The notes under the pieces: generated by a model
What the model was told of the DNA's origin: nothing
Database searches by the model: none
What the model saw: only the letters and a program-made list of their open reading frames with translations
Part shown: piece by piece, positions 53,366 through 62,712 of the stretch
How the letters are laid out: every line of letters begins with the position of its first letter
Numbering within the stretch: position 1 is the stretch's first letter
Translations under genes and position numbers: made by a program
DNA from: Chloroflexota bacterium
GTDB taxonomy: Bacteria > Chloroflexota > Anaerolineae > Anaerolineales > Villigracilaceae
DNA: 64,000 nucleotides
Reading direction: 5' to 3'
NCBI GenBank assembly: GCA_016234555.1
Contig: JACRBJ010000049.1
Span: forward strand, 27,239 to 91,238

Positions 53366-55837
53366 TTATCCCAGCGTGACGACGACTTTTACTTCCTTCG
53401 TGCCCTCTGGCGGAATGGGGATGATTTTACCCGCGATGGGACTTCCATTCACTTCGAGTTGGACTCCGCGCCCTGAGCCTTTTCGCTCCACCCGAATCTG
53501 GTACCTGACGCCCCGATAGCTGCGTGCTACTTCGAAGCCGTTCCAACCCGACGGGATGACCGGGTCGATTTGCAAGCCGTCATACGTCGGGCGGATTCCC
53601 AAAATCCACTGCGAGATGGCAACGTAGTTCCAGGCGGCGGTGCCGGTCAACCAGGAGTTCTTCGCTTCGCCGTGAGTGGGTGCGTCCTTGCCGGCGATCA
53701 TCTGGGCATAGACATACGGCTCACAGCGGTGGACATCGCTGATTTCCTCGCGCGCCGAGGGGCAAATCCGCAGGTAATAATCGTGCGCCTTGTCGCCTCG
53801 ACCAAGCTTCGTCTCCGCGATCATGATCCACGGGTTGGTGTGACAGAAGATGCTGGCATTTTCCTTGTATCCCGGCGGATAGGATGAAATCTCGCCGAGA
53901 TGCAGGTAATAGCGAGTAAAAGCTGGCTGATGGACAACGACGCCGTGCTTGGTGGCAAGGTGCTCGCCGACGGAGTTCATCGCCTTTTCAGCGCGACCAT
54001 CTTCGATGCCCAAGCCAGCCATCACGCAAACTCCCTGCGGCTCGATGAAGATGCGTCCTTCCTCGTTTTCCTTCGAGCCAAGCACGTGACCAAAGTCATC
54101 GTATGCGCGGCGGAACCACTCTCCGTCCCAGCCGTGCTGCCAGATGATCTTTTCCATCTTGGAAGCCTGTTCAAGATAAAAGGTCGAAGGTCGAAGGTCG
54201 AAAGTCTTGACCTTTGACATTTGACCTTCGACTTGCTTTGCCAACCCCGCCATCTCCTTCGCCGCCAGCACGAACAAGCCCGCGATGAAGACGCTTTCGG
54301 CAACCTTGCCTTCCTTGTTGGTGGTGGTCTGGAAGGATTGACCGGGCGCATCGGAGAAACAGTTCAGATTGAGACAGTCGTTCCAGTCGGCGCGACCGAT
54401 GAGCGGAAGTCCGTGCGGTCCGAGGCGGTCAAGCGTGTACTGGATCGAGCGTTGCAGATGATCGTACAGCGGCTTCTCGGAGCCGGGCTGGTTGTCGTAT
54501 GTGACAGGTTCTTCGAGGATGCTGAAGTCGCCCGTCTCTTTGACGTATGCGGTCACAGCCAGCACCAGCCAGTGTGGATCATCGTTGAAGCCAGAGCCAA
54601 CATCGTTGTTGCCGCGTTTGGTCAAAGGTTGGTATTGATGGTACGCTCCACCCGACGGCAGTTGCGTGGCGGCAAGGTCCAGAATTCTTTCGCGGGCGCG
54701 TTCGGGGATGAGGTGCACAAATCCCAGTAAATCCTGCGCCGAGTCGCGGAAGCCCATGCCGCGTCCGATGCCGCTCTCAAAATATGAAGCCGAGCGGCTC
54801 ATGTTGAACGTAATCATGGTCTGGTACGCGTTCCAGATGTTGACCATGCGGGTGGTGTGCTCGTCGGGCGTCTTGACCTGCAATTTGTCCAGCAGTCCAT
54901 CCCAGTGGAGGTGCAAAGCCTCGAAAGCCTCTTCTACTTCGTCGGCTTTCAAATAGCGGGCAATGATCGGCAGAACGGTCTTCTTATTGACCGTCTGCGT
55001 CTCCGGCGGATCGAACTTCGCGTCCTTCGGGTTTTCGTGATAGCCGAGGACGAAGATGATTTTCTTCTGTTCCCCAGCCTTCAACTGGACCTTGACGTGG
55101 TGCGACCCAATCGGCTGCCAGCCATGCGTGATCGAATCGGACGCCTGACCTGCTTCCACCGCCTTGGGCGAATCCCAGCCGCGATAGGAACCGAGGAAGG
55201 CTTCACGCTGCGTGTCAAAGCCAGCCAGTTTTTCGGAGCAGGCAAAGAAGGCGAAGTGGTCGCGGCGTTCGCGATATTCAGTCTTGTGATAGATGACGTC
55301 ATCTACGACTTCCACTTCTCCTACCGAATAATTCCGCTGGAAGTTGGTCGCATCGTCCATCGCGTCCCACAGATTGAACTCCACTGCCGAGAAGACTGAT
55401 AAATCTGCGGGTTGATTCCGCTTGTTGGTGAGAGTCAACTCCCAGATTTCGAGATTTTCACCGAGCGGCACAAAATAGCGGGTCTGGGATTCGATCCCCG
55501 CCAGTTCCGACTTGATGGCGGTGTATCCCATTCCGTGGCGGCATTCGTAGGAATCCAACTTCTTGCGGACGGGCATCCACGAGGGTGACCAACTTTGGGA
55601 TGTGCCGTTGTCTCGCAGATAGATGTAACGTCCGCCCATGTCGAGCGGGGCGTTGTTGTAGCGATAGCGGGTTAGGCGGCGCAGGCGTGCATCTTTGTAG
55701 AAGGAGTATCCGCCCGCCGTGTTGGAGATCAGCCCGAAGTAGGATTCGCTGCCTAGGTAGTTGATCCATGGCAAGGGAGTTTCAGGAGTCTCGATGACAT
55801 ATTCGCGATTTGCATCATCAAAATGACCGTAACGCAT
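53366..55837 (-). CDS. GH94 phosphorylase (cellobiose phosphorylase-like)
   Basis: 823 residues, equal to known cellobiose phosphorylases. An N-terminal beta-sandwich (1-290) leads through a linker to an (alpha/alpha)6 barrel (about 320-740). The general-acid Asp lies in LIGRADWNDCLNLNCFSD. ESGIGRGMGFRDSAQDLLGF and SGGAYHQYQPLTKRGNNDVG are family segments. It would split cellobiose with phosphate to glucose 1-phosphate and glucose, saving ATP. Cellodextrin or laminaribiose specificity cannot be excluded. GAGGTAATT precedes the ATG. It is between the mutarotase-like and GH1 genes. Confidence 0.93.
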   Translation of the reverse strand: MRYGHFDDANREYVIETPETPLPWINYLGSESYFGLISNTAGGYSFYKDARLRRLTRYRYNNAPLDMGGRYIYLRDNGTSQSWSPSWMPVRKKLDSYECRHGMGYTAIKSELAGIESQTRYFVPLGENLEIWELTLTNKRNQPADLSVFSAVEFNLWDAMDDATNFQRNYSVGEVEVVDDVIYHKTEYRERRDHFAFFACSEKLAGFDTQREAFLGSYRGWDSPKAVEAGQASDSITHGWQPIGSHHVKVQLKAGEQKKIIFVLGYHENPKDAKFDPPETQTVNKKTVLPIIARYLKADEVEEAFEALHLHWDGLLDKLQVKTPDEHTTRMVNIWNAYQTMITFNMSRSASYFESGIGRGMGFRDSAQDLLGFVHLIPERARERILDLAATQLPSGGAYHQYQPLTKRGNNDVGSGFNDDPHWLVLAVTAYVKETGDFSILEEPVTYDNQPGSEKPLYDHLQRSIQYTLDRLGPHGLPLIGRADWNDCLNLNCFSDAPGQSFQTTTNKEGKVAESVFIAGLFVLAAKEMAGLAKQVEGQMSKVKTFDLRPSTFYLEQASKMEKIIWQHGWDGEWFRRAYDDFGHVLGSKENEEGRIFIEPQGVCVMAGLGIEDGRAEKAMNSVGEHLATKHGVVVHQPAFTRYYLHLGEISSYPPGYKENASIFCHTNPWIMIAETKLGRGDKAHDYYLRICPSAREEISDVHRCEPYVYAQMIAGKDAPTHGEAKNSWLTGTAAWNYVAISQWILGIRPTYDGLQIDPVIPSGWNGFEVARSYRGVRYQIRVERKGSGRGVQLEVNGSPIAGKIIPIPPEGTKEVKVVVTLG

Positions 55838-55847
55838 AATTACCTCA

Positions 55848-56741
55848 TTATTCCAGTTTCAATTTTTCAACAAGCGCCTGCGTGTCCTTTTCGTCGCGCG
55901 GGCATTCGACATTATCATACAGTTCCCACGTTTCGATGTGCGTGGCGGACGCTCCCGGTTCGAGCGTGGTGATGGGGGCGATGGTCTCCAGTTCGATAAA
56001 CCGCCCATTGCAGTAACATTCGCTCGAACTGCCAAAATCAAAATAAGCGGATTGCGCTTCGTATTTGGCGCGTTTGACGAACAGGGTTCCGTTCAACCAG
56101 TATGCCAGCCAGCCGCGTGGGTTGGGGAAGCCGACCTTGAATGGGGAATCCACGCTGGCGCGGAACAGGATGTAGTTTTTGCCCCACTGGATGTTTTGGA
56201 TTGACAGGTCGGTATAGGGCCACAGGACCAGCGAACGGTTGGGCAGGACGCATGTGTCTTCACAAGCTTGAGGAAGGATGGCAACACCGCCGGGCTTCAA
56301 CTGTGTGATTGCCCACGGAGCGCATGTCACGGGCCACAAGCCGTGGTTGGTCAACTGGTGGGTGATGATCACCTGCGGGGCGTTTTCCACCAGTTGAATC
56401 CGCATGGATTTTTGCAAGCCGGTCTTCGCTTCCACATCCTGCGTGAGCAGGCATCCATTTTCGAGAAGGCTGATTTCTACAGGGAAATTGTCGGGCAGAT
56501 AAGTGCGGCTCGGTTCTTCGGGCGCATGCCACAGGCGGTGTCCGCCGTAGAGATGGAGTTCTCCTGAACCGGGACACTCCAGCACGGCATCGGGCAACTC
56601 CGCCAGCAGGTTTTCGCCGCCATTCAAACTCAGGGACAAGATGCGGGGGCCAATCGATTGGGGAACCAGCAATTTCAGGTTTTCATTTTTTAGAGAAAGG
56701 CAATCCAGTCCAAGAAAGTTGACGGTTTCGTTTTGTGCCAT
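55848..56741 (-). CDS. Aldose-1-epimerase-like (DUF4432/DUF4380-type) protein
   Basis: 297 residues, mainly beta-structure, resembling galactose-mutarotase folds. GPRILSLSLNGGENLLAE at the start and GELHLYGGHRLWHAPEEP are typical of the uncharacterised mutarotase-like group, with a late FIELETIAPITTLEPGASAT segment. Family members bind sugars; some may interconvert anomers. In this operon it may equilibrate alpha/beta glucose for the phosphorylase and kinases. It begins one base after the GH3 stop codon, and the GH3 end supplies its GAGGTG ribosome site. Confidence 0.75.
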   Translation of the reverse strand: MAQNETVNFLGLDCLSLKNENLKLLVPQSIGPRILSLSLNGGENLLAELPDAVLECPGSGELHLYGGHRLWHAPEEPSRTYLPDNFPVEISLLENGCLLTQDVEAKTGLQKSMRIQLVENAPQVIITHQLTNHGLWPVTCAPWAITQLKPGGVAILPQACEDTCVLPNRSLVLWPYTDLSIQNIQWGKNYILFRASVDSPFKVGFPNPRGWLAYWLNGTLFVKRAKYEAQSAYFDFGSSSECYCNGRFIELETIAPITTLEPGASATHIETWELYDNVECPRDEKDTQALVEKLKLE

Positions 56742-56742
56742 G

Positions 56743-58887
56743 CTATTTCACCTCGAAACTTGCTGTGATGGGCTTGGGTGCGCCGAGTTCCTGTCCACGC
56801 TTGCTGGGTGAGCATCCACCGACTTCCAGACGGAATTCGCCGGGTTCCAGGGTCAGTTTGCCGTCGTCGTTGTAGAACGACATCATCTCCGGGGTCACTG
56901 TGAATTTTAGTTCGCGGCTTTCACCTGCCTTGAGGACGACTCTATCGAAGCCAACCAAATGATGGAGCGGGACAACGCTCGAAGCCTGGAGATCGCTCAG
57001 GTAGAACTGGACAACTTCGGCTGAGTCCCGCTCACCGACGTTTTGCAGGGTCAGGCTGACGTGGAGTGAATCCCCGGCGGCGACTTTCGTCTGATCCAAT
57101 TTCAAATCCGAATATTCGAAGCGGCTGTAGCTTAGACCAAACCCGAACGGGTACAGCGGCTCTTTGGTCATGTAGCGGTAGGTGCGTCCCTTCATGCTGT
57201 AATCGTCGAACGCGGGAAGCTGGTCGAGCGACTTCGGGAAGGTGAGTGGAAGCCTGCCAGCGGGGGAAACATCGCCGAAGAGGACGTCCGCGACCGCCCT
57301 GCCGCCCTCCATGCCGGGATACCAGACGAAGACGATGGCGTCCACCATGTCTTCCACTTCGCCCAACGCAATGGGACTGCCGCCCGTGAGGACAAGCACG
57401 ATCCTGACGCCGTGGATGGAAAGTTCCTTGATATAGTCGATTTGATTCTGCGGCAGCGAGATGCTTTCGCGGTCGCCGTTTTGCGCCGAGAGGATGGAAT
57501 CGCCTTCCTCGCCTTCGAGAAACGATGACAAACCTGCGCACACAATCGCAAAGTCTGCTGATTGCGCCGTGTCAGGCGCCCAGGTGTGTTCGATCTCGCG
57601 CGGATGTTTCCAGGTCGCGCCGGCGGTGTATTCCATGCCCATACCTTCGGGGAGCCGCCCGGTCAAGCCTTCGAGCAGGGTGACCATGTGGTCGTTGAAC
57701 CCGTAATAGTTGCCCAGCAAAACTTCCATGCTGGTGGCGGCGGGACCTGTGACGAAAATTTTCTTTGTGGATGGCTTGATGGGGAGAATGCCTCCCTTGT
57801 TCTTCAACAGAACCACCGCTTCGGTTGCCGCGCGATATGCCAGTTGACGATGTTCGGGACAGGCAACCACATCGGTGGAGATGGAGGCATAGGGAACCTC
57901 TTCATCGGGGTCGAACATCCCAAGCTTGAAGCGTGTGCTGAACGTGCGTTCGAGGGCGCGATCAACCAATGCTTCGGTGGTGTCGCCGCGTTCGATGGCT
58001 GTGGGAATTTGACTAAAGACGTGATCGCATCCGAGGTCGCATCCGTATTGCAGAGCCAGTGCCGCGGAGTCCGCTTCATCTTCCGTGACCTTGTGATGAA
58101 GGTGGAAATCCGACAACGCCATGCAATCTGACACAACGTGCCCCTCAAAGCCCCACTCTCCGCGCAGGATATCGTCGAGCAAAAGTTTGCTCGCGCAGCA
58201 CAATTCGTTCAATGTGCGGTTGTAAGCGCCCATCACCGCTTCGACCTTCGCTTCGGTCACCAGTTTTTTGAAGGCGGGGAGGTATGTGTCGTACAACTCG
58301 CGCTTTGTTACGATGGCATTGAAGGTGTGGCGGTCCTTCTCAGGTCCCGAATGAACAGCGTAGTGTTTGGCGCAGGCAGCTGTTTTGAGATATTTGGGAT
58401 GGTCGCCCTGCATCCCCTTTACGAACTCTGACGCCATCTCGCCCGTGAAGAACGGGTCTTCGCCCCAGGTTTCCTGTCCGCGTCCCCAGCGTGGGTCCCG
58501 GAAGATGTTCACGTTCGGCGACCAGAAGGTCAATCCCTGATACTGAGCGGTGTAACCGTTTCGGCGCAATGCGGCGTGATACTTGGCGCGGCCCTCGTCG
58601 CTGATGGCTGATGCAGTCCGATAAATTAGTTCCCTGTTCCAGGTCGCCGCCATGGCAATTGCCTGCGGGAAGACCGTTGCGCGTCCACTGCGACCAACGC
58701 CGTGCAGCGCCTCGCTCCAATAGTTGTAGGCCGGGATGTTCAGGCGGGGAATCCCGTGCGCCGGGTGGTTCATCAGTCCCACTTTTTCGTCGAGGGTCAT
58801 GCGCCCGATCAAGTCCTTTACGCGCTCGGCAAGCGGACGAGATGGGTCAAGGTATAAAGGTTGTTCCGATGCAAGGACATCGTTCAT
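56743..58887 (-). CDS. Glycoside hydrolase family 3 (beta-glucosidase/beta-xylosidase)
   Basis: 714 residues, no signal peptide. The (beta/alpha)8 domain contains CAKHYAVHSGPEKDRH and the nucleophile Asp in HVVSDCMALSDFHLHHK. The second domain has SSFLEGEEGDSILSA. A C-terminal fibronectin-III-like domain (about 590-705) has YPFGFGLSYSRFEYSDL. The SDCMA-type motif occurs in both beta-glucosidases and beta-xylosidases; context favours beta-glucosides. An AGGAG site precedes ATG 58887. It is preceded by a GC-rich hairpin after the permease genes. Confidence 0.93.
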   Translation of the reverse strand: MNDVLASEQPLYLDPSRPLAERVKDLIGRMTLDEKVGLMNHPAHGIPRLNIPAYNYWSEALHGVGRSGRATVFPQAIAMAATWNRELIYRTASAISDEGRAKYHAALRRNGYTAQYQGLTFWSPNVNIFRDPRWGRGQETWGEDPFFTGEMASEFVKGMQGDHPKYLKTAACAKHYAVHSGPEKDRHTFNAIVTKRELYDTYLPAFKKLVTEAKVEAVMGAYNRTLNELCCASKLLLDDILRGEWGFEGHVVSDCMALSDFHLHHKVTEDEADSAALALQYGCDLGCDHVFSQIPTAIERGDTTEALVDRALERTFSTRFKLGMFDPDEEVPYASISTDVVACPEHRQLAYRAATEAVVLLKNKGGILPIKPSTKKIFVTGPAATSMEVLLGNYYGFNDHMVTLLEGLTGRLPEGMGMEYTAGATWKHPREIEHTWAPDTAQSADFAIVCAGLSSFLEGEEGDSILSAQNGDRESISLPQNQIDYIKELSIHGVRIVLVLTGGSPIALGEVEDMVDAIVFVWYPGMEGGRAVADVLFGDVSPAGRLPLTFPKSLDQLPAFDDYSMKGRTYRYMTKEPLYPFGFGLSYSRFEYSDLKLDQTKVAAGDSLHVSLTLQNVGERDSAEVVQFYLSDLQASSVVPLHHLVGFDRVVLKAGESRELKFTVTPEMMSFYNDDGKLTLEPGEFRLEVGGCSPSKRGQELGAPKPITASFEVK

Positions 58888-58959
58888 AAAATGCTCCTGT
58901 GGAATTAATCCAATTCAAAACACAACGTTTGGGTTGCCATCACAGACAGCCATTCCCCG

Positions 58960-58987
58960 CCCCCGCCTCTGTCCGATGAGGCGGGGG
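58960..58987. terminator. GC-rich hairpin between permease and GH3 genes
   Basis: CCCCCGCCTC-TGTCCGAT-GAGGCGGGGG, perfect 10-bp arms. No U-run on the minus strand. It lies in the 193-bp gap 58888-59080, which holds no gene, and could partly separate transporter and hydrolase expression. Confidence 0.6.
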
Positions 58988-59080
58988 CTTTCCGAAGGAG
59001 AGAAATGAATGAAGCCTGTTCGATCTTTTCCCATGCCGCCCTGAAGATTTGGGAACCCTGAACTGTGGAAACGGTCAGCT

Positions 59081-59926
59081 CTACTCCTTGACCGCGCCCA
59101 AGGCAATGCCGCTGATAATATAGCGGGAGAAAACCGCGTAGATGATGATGATGGGGACGATGGTCAGGGCAAGTCCCAGGTAAATTGCGCCGTATTCGGT
59201 CCGATACACGTCGCCGCGCAGTGTCTGTACCAGCATCGGCAGGGTGTATTTCTCTATCGATGAAATCAGGATGAAAGCATTGAAGAAGTTGTTCCATGAT
59301 GCGACGAACGCAAAGATGCCCATTGTGGCTGCGCCCGGCACGGCAAGGGGCATCATCACCTTATGAAAGATGCCCAATTCAGTGGCACCGTCGATTCGCG
59401 CCGCGTCGATCAGGTCGTGGATGATCATCGATTCAAGATATTGTTTGCCGAAGAAAACCGCTCCGGCATTTGCAATAAGAGGCAGAATCAAGGATGCATA
59501 ATTATCGGTCAGCCCCAATTTTGACATGTATTGATAGAAGCCAATAATGGAAAGCTGCGTGGGGATCATGACCAGCACGACGATAAAGTTGGAGAACAGT
59601 TTCTTTCCCGGAAAGTTGTAGACCACCAGCCCGTATGCGGTCAACAGGGAAAAGTAAACCGTGATCACCGTCGAAGAGACCGCAAGGAACAGGCTGTTTG
59701 CAAAGCCTCTCGGCAGATTCAATCCCTTGCTAAGCAAAAGGCGGTAATTCTCGATCATATGCCAGCTTGGCAAAATGCTGATGCCCTGCTGAATCTCCGT
59801 CGTCGAGCGGGTGGAGTTCACGATCAACAACCAGATGGGAACGATGGTGAGCGCCAGCAGGACAAACAGCAGAAGGTAAACAAAAAAGCGTCCGACATGG
59901 GTGCCGATTTTATAATTGCTCATCAT
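59081..59926 (-). CDS. Carbohydrate ABC permease, MalG type
   Basis: 281 residues, standard length with six helices. The first is VYLLLFVLLALTIVPIWLL. The EAA loop is DAARIDGATELGIFHKVMMP. The start is ATG 59926, overlapping the upstream permease stop (ATGA), with AAGGA nine bases before; the longer open frame to 60661 is the upstream gene read out of frame. Together with the next gene it forms the membrane channel of the beta-glucoside importer. The ATPase is not encoded here. Confidence 0.93.
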   Translation of the reverse strand: MMSNYKIGTHVGRFFVYLLLFVLLALTIVPIWLLIVNSTRSTTEIQQGISILPSWHMIENYRLLLSKGLNLPRGFANSLFLAVSSTVITVYFSLLTAYGLVVYNFPGKKLFSNFIVVLVMIPTQLSIIGFYQYMSKLGLTDNYASLILPLIANAGAVFFGKQYLESMIIHDLIDAARIDGATELGIFHKVMMPLAVPGAATMGIFAFVASWNNFFNAFILISSIEKYTLPMLVQTLRGDVYRTEYGAIYLGLALTIVPIIIIYAVFSRYIISGIALGAVKE

Positions 59927-60879
59927 GACTGCGTCCTTTCCGCGTTCTTTGGGGATGACGGCTTTTTCGACGATTTCGCTTGGTCCAAATCCCTGTCGCG
60001 CAGGAAATAGAAGATACCCAGGGCGCAAATGCTTGTCATCAGGAATATCAACACGCCGACCGACGAGGCTGCCCCAATATGTCCCTTGCTGCTGGCAAAT
60101 TTCATATACATCAGGATATTGTTCGTTTGGATCGAGCTTTGCGGGGAACCCCTGCCGTCTGTCAGCAGGAACGGGATATCGAACATCTGCATTCCGCCGA
60201 CAAGGGATGTGACGAAAATATAGATCAGGATGGGTCTCAATAAAGGCAGGGTAATCCGCCTGAACATTTGCCAGGCGTTTGCCCCGTCCACCATGGCGGC
60301 TTCGTACAGGGAAATCGGGATGGAGGTCATGCCTGCCATGACGATGATGGTTGTCTGTCCAAACCACATCCACCATTGGATGAAAATCACCAGCCCGCGC
60401 GTGACCGAGGGATTTTCCAGGAAGCGCATGGCTTCCTCCAGGAAACCAGCCCTGACCACGAACTGGTTCATGGGTCCGTAATAAGCGAAGAGCGCGTTGA
60501 ACAAAGCCGCCACTGCGGCGGGCATCAAAAGGTTCGGCAAAAAAAAGATTGCCCGCCAGACCCCGATCGCCCTGATCTTGAGGCGGGCGTTTGTAAACAG
60601 AACAGATAATAGCAAGGCAATGCAGATCTGTGGAATGAAGTTCAACATCCACAGCAGCCATGTATTCCCCACTGCCCTCATAAAAACCACGTCTGCAAAT
60701 AAACGCTTGAAGTTGGCAAGCCCAACAAAGTGGCTGCTTTTCGACATCAGGGTGGTGTCGGTAAAACTAAGCGTTATTGTGTTGATGACCGGGTATAAGC
60801 CAAAGACGAGAAAGCCAATGATGAAGGGCGCTAGAAACATGTACCCGGTGTATTTTTTCTTGAGCATGTTAAGATTCAT
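59923..60879 (-). CDS. Sugar ABC permease, MalF type
   Basis: 318 residues with six helices, beginning YMFLAPFIIGFLVFGLYPVI. The EAA loop EAAMVDGANAWQMFRRITLP is near residue 210. The C-terminal cytosolic tail is basic (RDRDLDQAKSSKKPSSPK). GGAGGCGGC lies just before the ATG. In contrast with the permease at 21554 it has no extra N-terminal membrane domain. A strong hairpin separates it from the binding protein gene upstream. Confidence 0.93.
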   Translation of the reverse strand: MNLNMLKKKYTGYMFLAPFIIGFLVFGLYPVINTITLSFTDTTLMSKSSHFVGLANFKRLFADVVFMRAVGNTWLLWMLNFIPQICIALLLSVLFTNARLKIRAIGVWRAIFFLPNLLMPAAVAALFNALFAYYGPMNQFVVRAGFLEEAMRFLENPSVTRGLVIFIQWWMWFGQTTIIVMAGMTSIPISLYEAAMVDGANAWQMFRRITLPLLRPILIYIFVTSLVGGMQMFDIPFLLTDGRGSPQSSIQTNNILMYMKFASSKGHIGAASSVGVLIFLMTSICALGIFYFLRDRDLDQAKSSKKPSSPKNAERTQS

Positions 60880-60938
60880 GCCGCCTCCGTTTAATAATAA
60901 AACTGGTTTTTTTTCAAACCGTTAAATAGTGGAAGGGG

Positions 60939-60974
60939 TGTGGGTCAGCGTATCCGAGGACACGCTGACCCACA
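60939..60974. terminator. Hairpin between binding-protein and permease genes
   Basis: TGTGGGTCAGCGT and ACGCTGACCCACA form a perfect 13-bp stem with a 10-nt loop. It follows the binding-protein stop codon. There is no U-run on the minus strand, so mRNA stabilisation or attenuation of permease expression is more likely than full termination. Confidence 0.7.
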
Positions 60975-60988
60975 AAGCTTGGAACAGA

Positions 60989-62470
60989 TTATTTTACAGG
61001 AGGTTCAGGAAGGATCAGGTCGGGGAACTCATTCGCAACCGCATCCAGCCATGCCTGCCACATTTCAGCTTCCGTCATGGTTCCGCCAAGGTAGGCGTCA
61101 CGCGGATCGTTGAGGGCGCGCTGAATGGCATCATCCGAACCTTGCATCAACTTGCCACTGACACTCGGGGCGGCTGCGGCAAAGGCTCCGTAGGAGTTCT
61201 GCCCGCCGAGGAAGTCAGCCAGTGTGGAGTTGTCGAAACTGCTGGTGATCTTCTCGACCACAACCTGGCTGGAGACGAAGTCGCCGGCAGCCTGTTTCTG
61301 GTCTTCAGGCACTGTTGGGTCAATGGCTTTCAGGTATTCATTGGTGTAGACGCCGGTTGCCCAGTTGGTCAGGTTCTCTTCATCGAGGGCGACGAATTTG
61401 ACGAATTCCTTTCCAAGTTCGCTGTTCGGGCTGCCGTCCAAAACACCGACCCAGGTGCCGCCCCATTGGTAGGACAGCGGTCCGTTGATCATAGCCCAGT
61501 CGCCGCTGGTGTCATTCGCGCCATCCTTCGATTTGGCGTTGGGGCTTAGAACGTAGGGCAGACCCCAGGTGGGCAGGAAGTAACTAAAGACCTTCTTGGG
61601 GGTGCCATCGGCAGCCTTCAAGGTGTCGTTCATGCCGGCGAACCAGCCTTCAGTCCACTGATTGGCGCCTGATTCATAACCTTCGTCGCGCATCAGTTTT
61701 GCGAACTTGATATATTCTTCAACCATGGGATCGATGACCAGGTTGCCATCGACAACCCAGGGCTGTTCGCGGTTGGCAAGGAAGGGGTTGAACAACTCGC
61801 CGGCGGTTCCGACTGTGTAGTAGTCGCCTGTGCCGCAAGCCTTGATCTTGGCGGCGGTTTCGACAAATTTGTCCATGTCGGCGACCATTTTCTGTACTTC
61901 GGCGGGGTCATCGGAGCCGAGACATTCCTTGGCAAGGCTGCGGCGGTAGAAGAAAGCGCCGGGGGTGGCTTGATAGGAGAAGGCTTTTGCAATGCCATCA
62001 TACGTGCCGACTTCAACGACGGCGGGGTAGGTCTTGAGTTGTTCGGTCAGGGGAAGCAGTTCGCTGAGATCGGCTAAAAGATCAGACTCAACCCATTCCT
62101 TTACGAACGCGGCTTCCAAAGCGACGACATCGGGGGAATCCGCGGTGCCGGCGGCGGCTTTGACCTTGGTCTGGTATTCGCCGTTGGTCATCGGGATCAT
62201 GGTGTAGACGACATCCACATCGGGGTGGGTTGCTTCGAAAGCGATTGCCATGGTGTTGATTTCAGTGGTGAAAGACCAGACGTTGAGAATGGTTTTTCCT
62301 TCAGCGGCGGGGGCTTCGGCGGCAGGGGCTTCAGTTGCGGGAGCTTCAGCGGCGGGAGCCTCAGCAGCAGGCGCTTCGGCGGCGGGGGCTTCAGTCGCGG
62401 GACCGCCACAGGCGGCGAGCGCCATGCTCAATACCACCAGCACAGACAGGACAAAATATAAACGTTTCAT
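60989..62470 (-). CDS. Extracellular sugar-binding lipoprotein (beta-glucoside locus)
   Basis: 493 residues. The signal peptide ends in MALAACGGPATEAP (lipobox Cys near residue 21), followed by about six EAPAA repeats to residue 58. The fold is a family-1 solute-binding protein: ILNVWSFTTEINTMAIAFEA, GEYQTKVKAAAGTADSPDVV, FYRRSLAKECLGSDDPAEVQ. Lipid-anchored, it captures the sugar for the permeases downstream. AAGGAG lies ten bases before ATG 62470. Long linkers of this composition are shared with the binding protein at 20019. Confidence 0.93.
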   Translation of the reverse strand: MKRLYFVLSVLVVLSMALAACGGPATEAPAAEAPAAEAPAAEAPATEAPAAEAPAAEGKTILNVWSFTTEINTMAIAFEATHPDVDVVYTMIPMTNGEYQTKVKAAAGTADSPDVVALEAAFVKEWVESDLLADLSELLPLTEQLKTYPAVVEVGTYDGIAKAFSYQATPGAFFYRRSLAKECLGSDDPAEVQKMVADMDKFVETAAKIKACGTGDYYTVGTAGELFNPFLANREQPWVVDGNLVIDPMVEEYIKFAKLMRDEGYESGANQWTEGWFAGMNDTLKAADGTPKKVFSYFLPTWGLPYVLSPNAKSKDGANDTSGDWAMINGPLSYQWGGTWVGVLDGSPNSELGKEFVKFVALDEENLTNWATGVYTNEYLKAIDPTVPEDQKQAAGDFVSSQVVVEKITSSFDNSTLADFLGGQNSYGAFAAAAPSVSGKLMQGSDDAIQRALNDPRDAYLGGTMTEAEMWQAWLDAVANEFPDLILPEPPVK

Positions 62471-62504
62471 CTTCTTTATACTCCTTGATAGTTATGATAT
62501 ATTT

Positions 62505-62520
62505 TGGAGTTGGAACTCCA
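62505..62520. promoter_or_regulatory. 16-bp palindrome upstream of the binding-protein gene
   Basis: TGGAGTTGGAACTCCA is a perfect inverted repeat with GG centre. The 242-bp gap 62471-62712 also has a GACGACCG / CGGTCGTC pair (about 62556-62588). The palindrome differs from the LacI-type site at 63795, so a different regulator or an mRNA role is possible. Confidence 0.4.
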
Positions 62521-62667
62521 CTCGACCTTGACGAGGGAGTGGATTCCTCCTCGCCGACGACCGGTCTCCAATCTGGGGATCGGTCGTCCACTTTGATGGA
62601 CGTGGGGTGATGGGTTGTATATTTTTGACAGACACCTCCATGTAAAAAGGTTTCCTGACACTTTTGA

Positions 62668-62694
62668 GGAAGGTGCTTTTTGATTGCACCTTCC
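62668..62694. terminator. Hairpin after the LacI regulator gene
   Basis: GGAAGGTGC pairs with GCACCTTCC (perfect 9 bp), loop TTTTTGATT, located just after the LacI stop on the minus strand. A U-run is absent there, so it may be a weak terminator. Confidence 0.5.
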
Positions 62695-62712
62695 AACCTC
62701 TCCCGTTAGCGC

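Noticed and set aside
59927..60661. N-terminal extension of the MalG-type permease
   Set aside because: It is an alternative frame of the upstream MalF-type gene; ATGA overlap and the first membrane helix support the start at 59926.
62225..62531. Ala/Gly-rich open frames antisense to the binding-protein linker
   Set aside because: They arise from the repetitive EAPAA-coding DNA read on the other strand.
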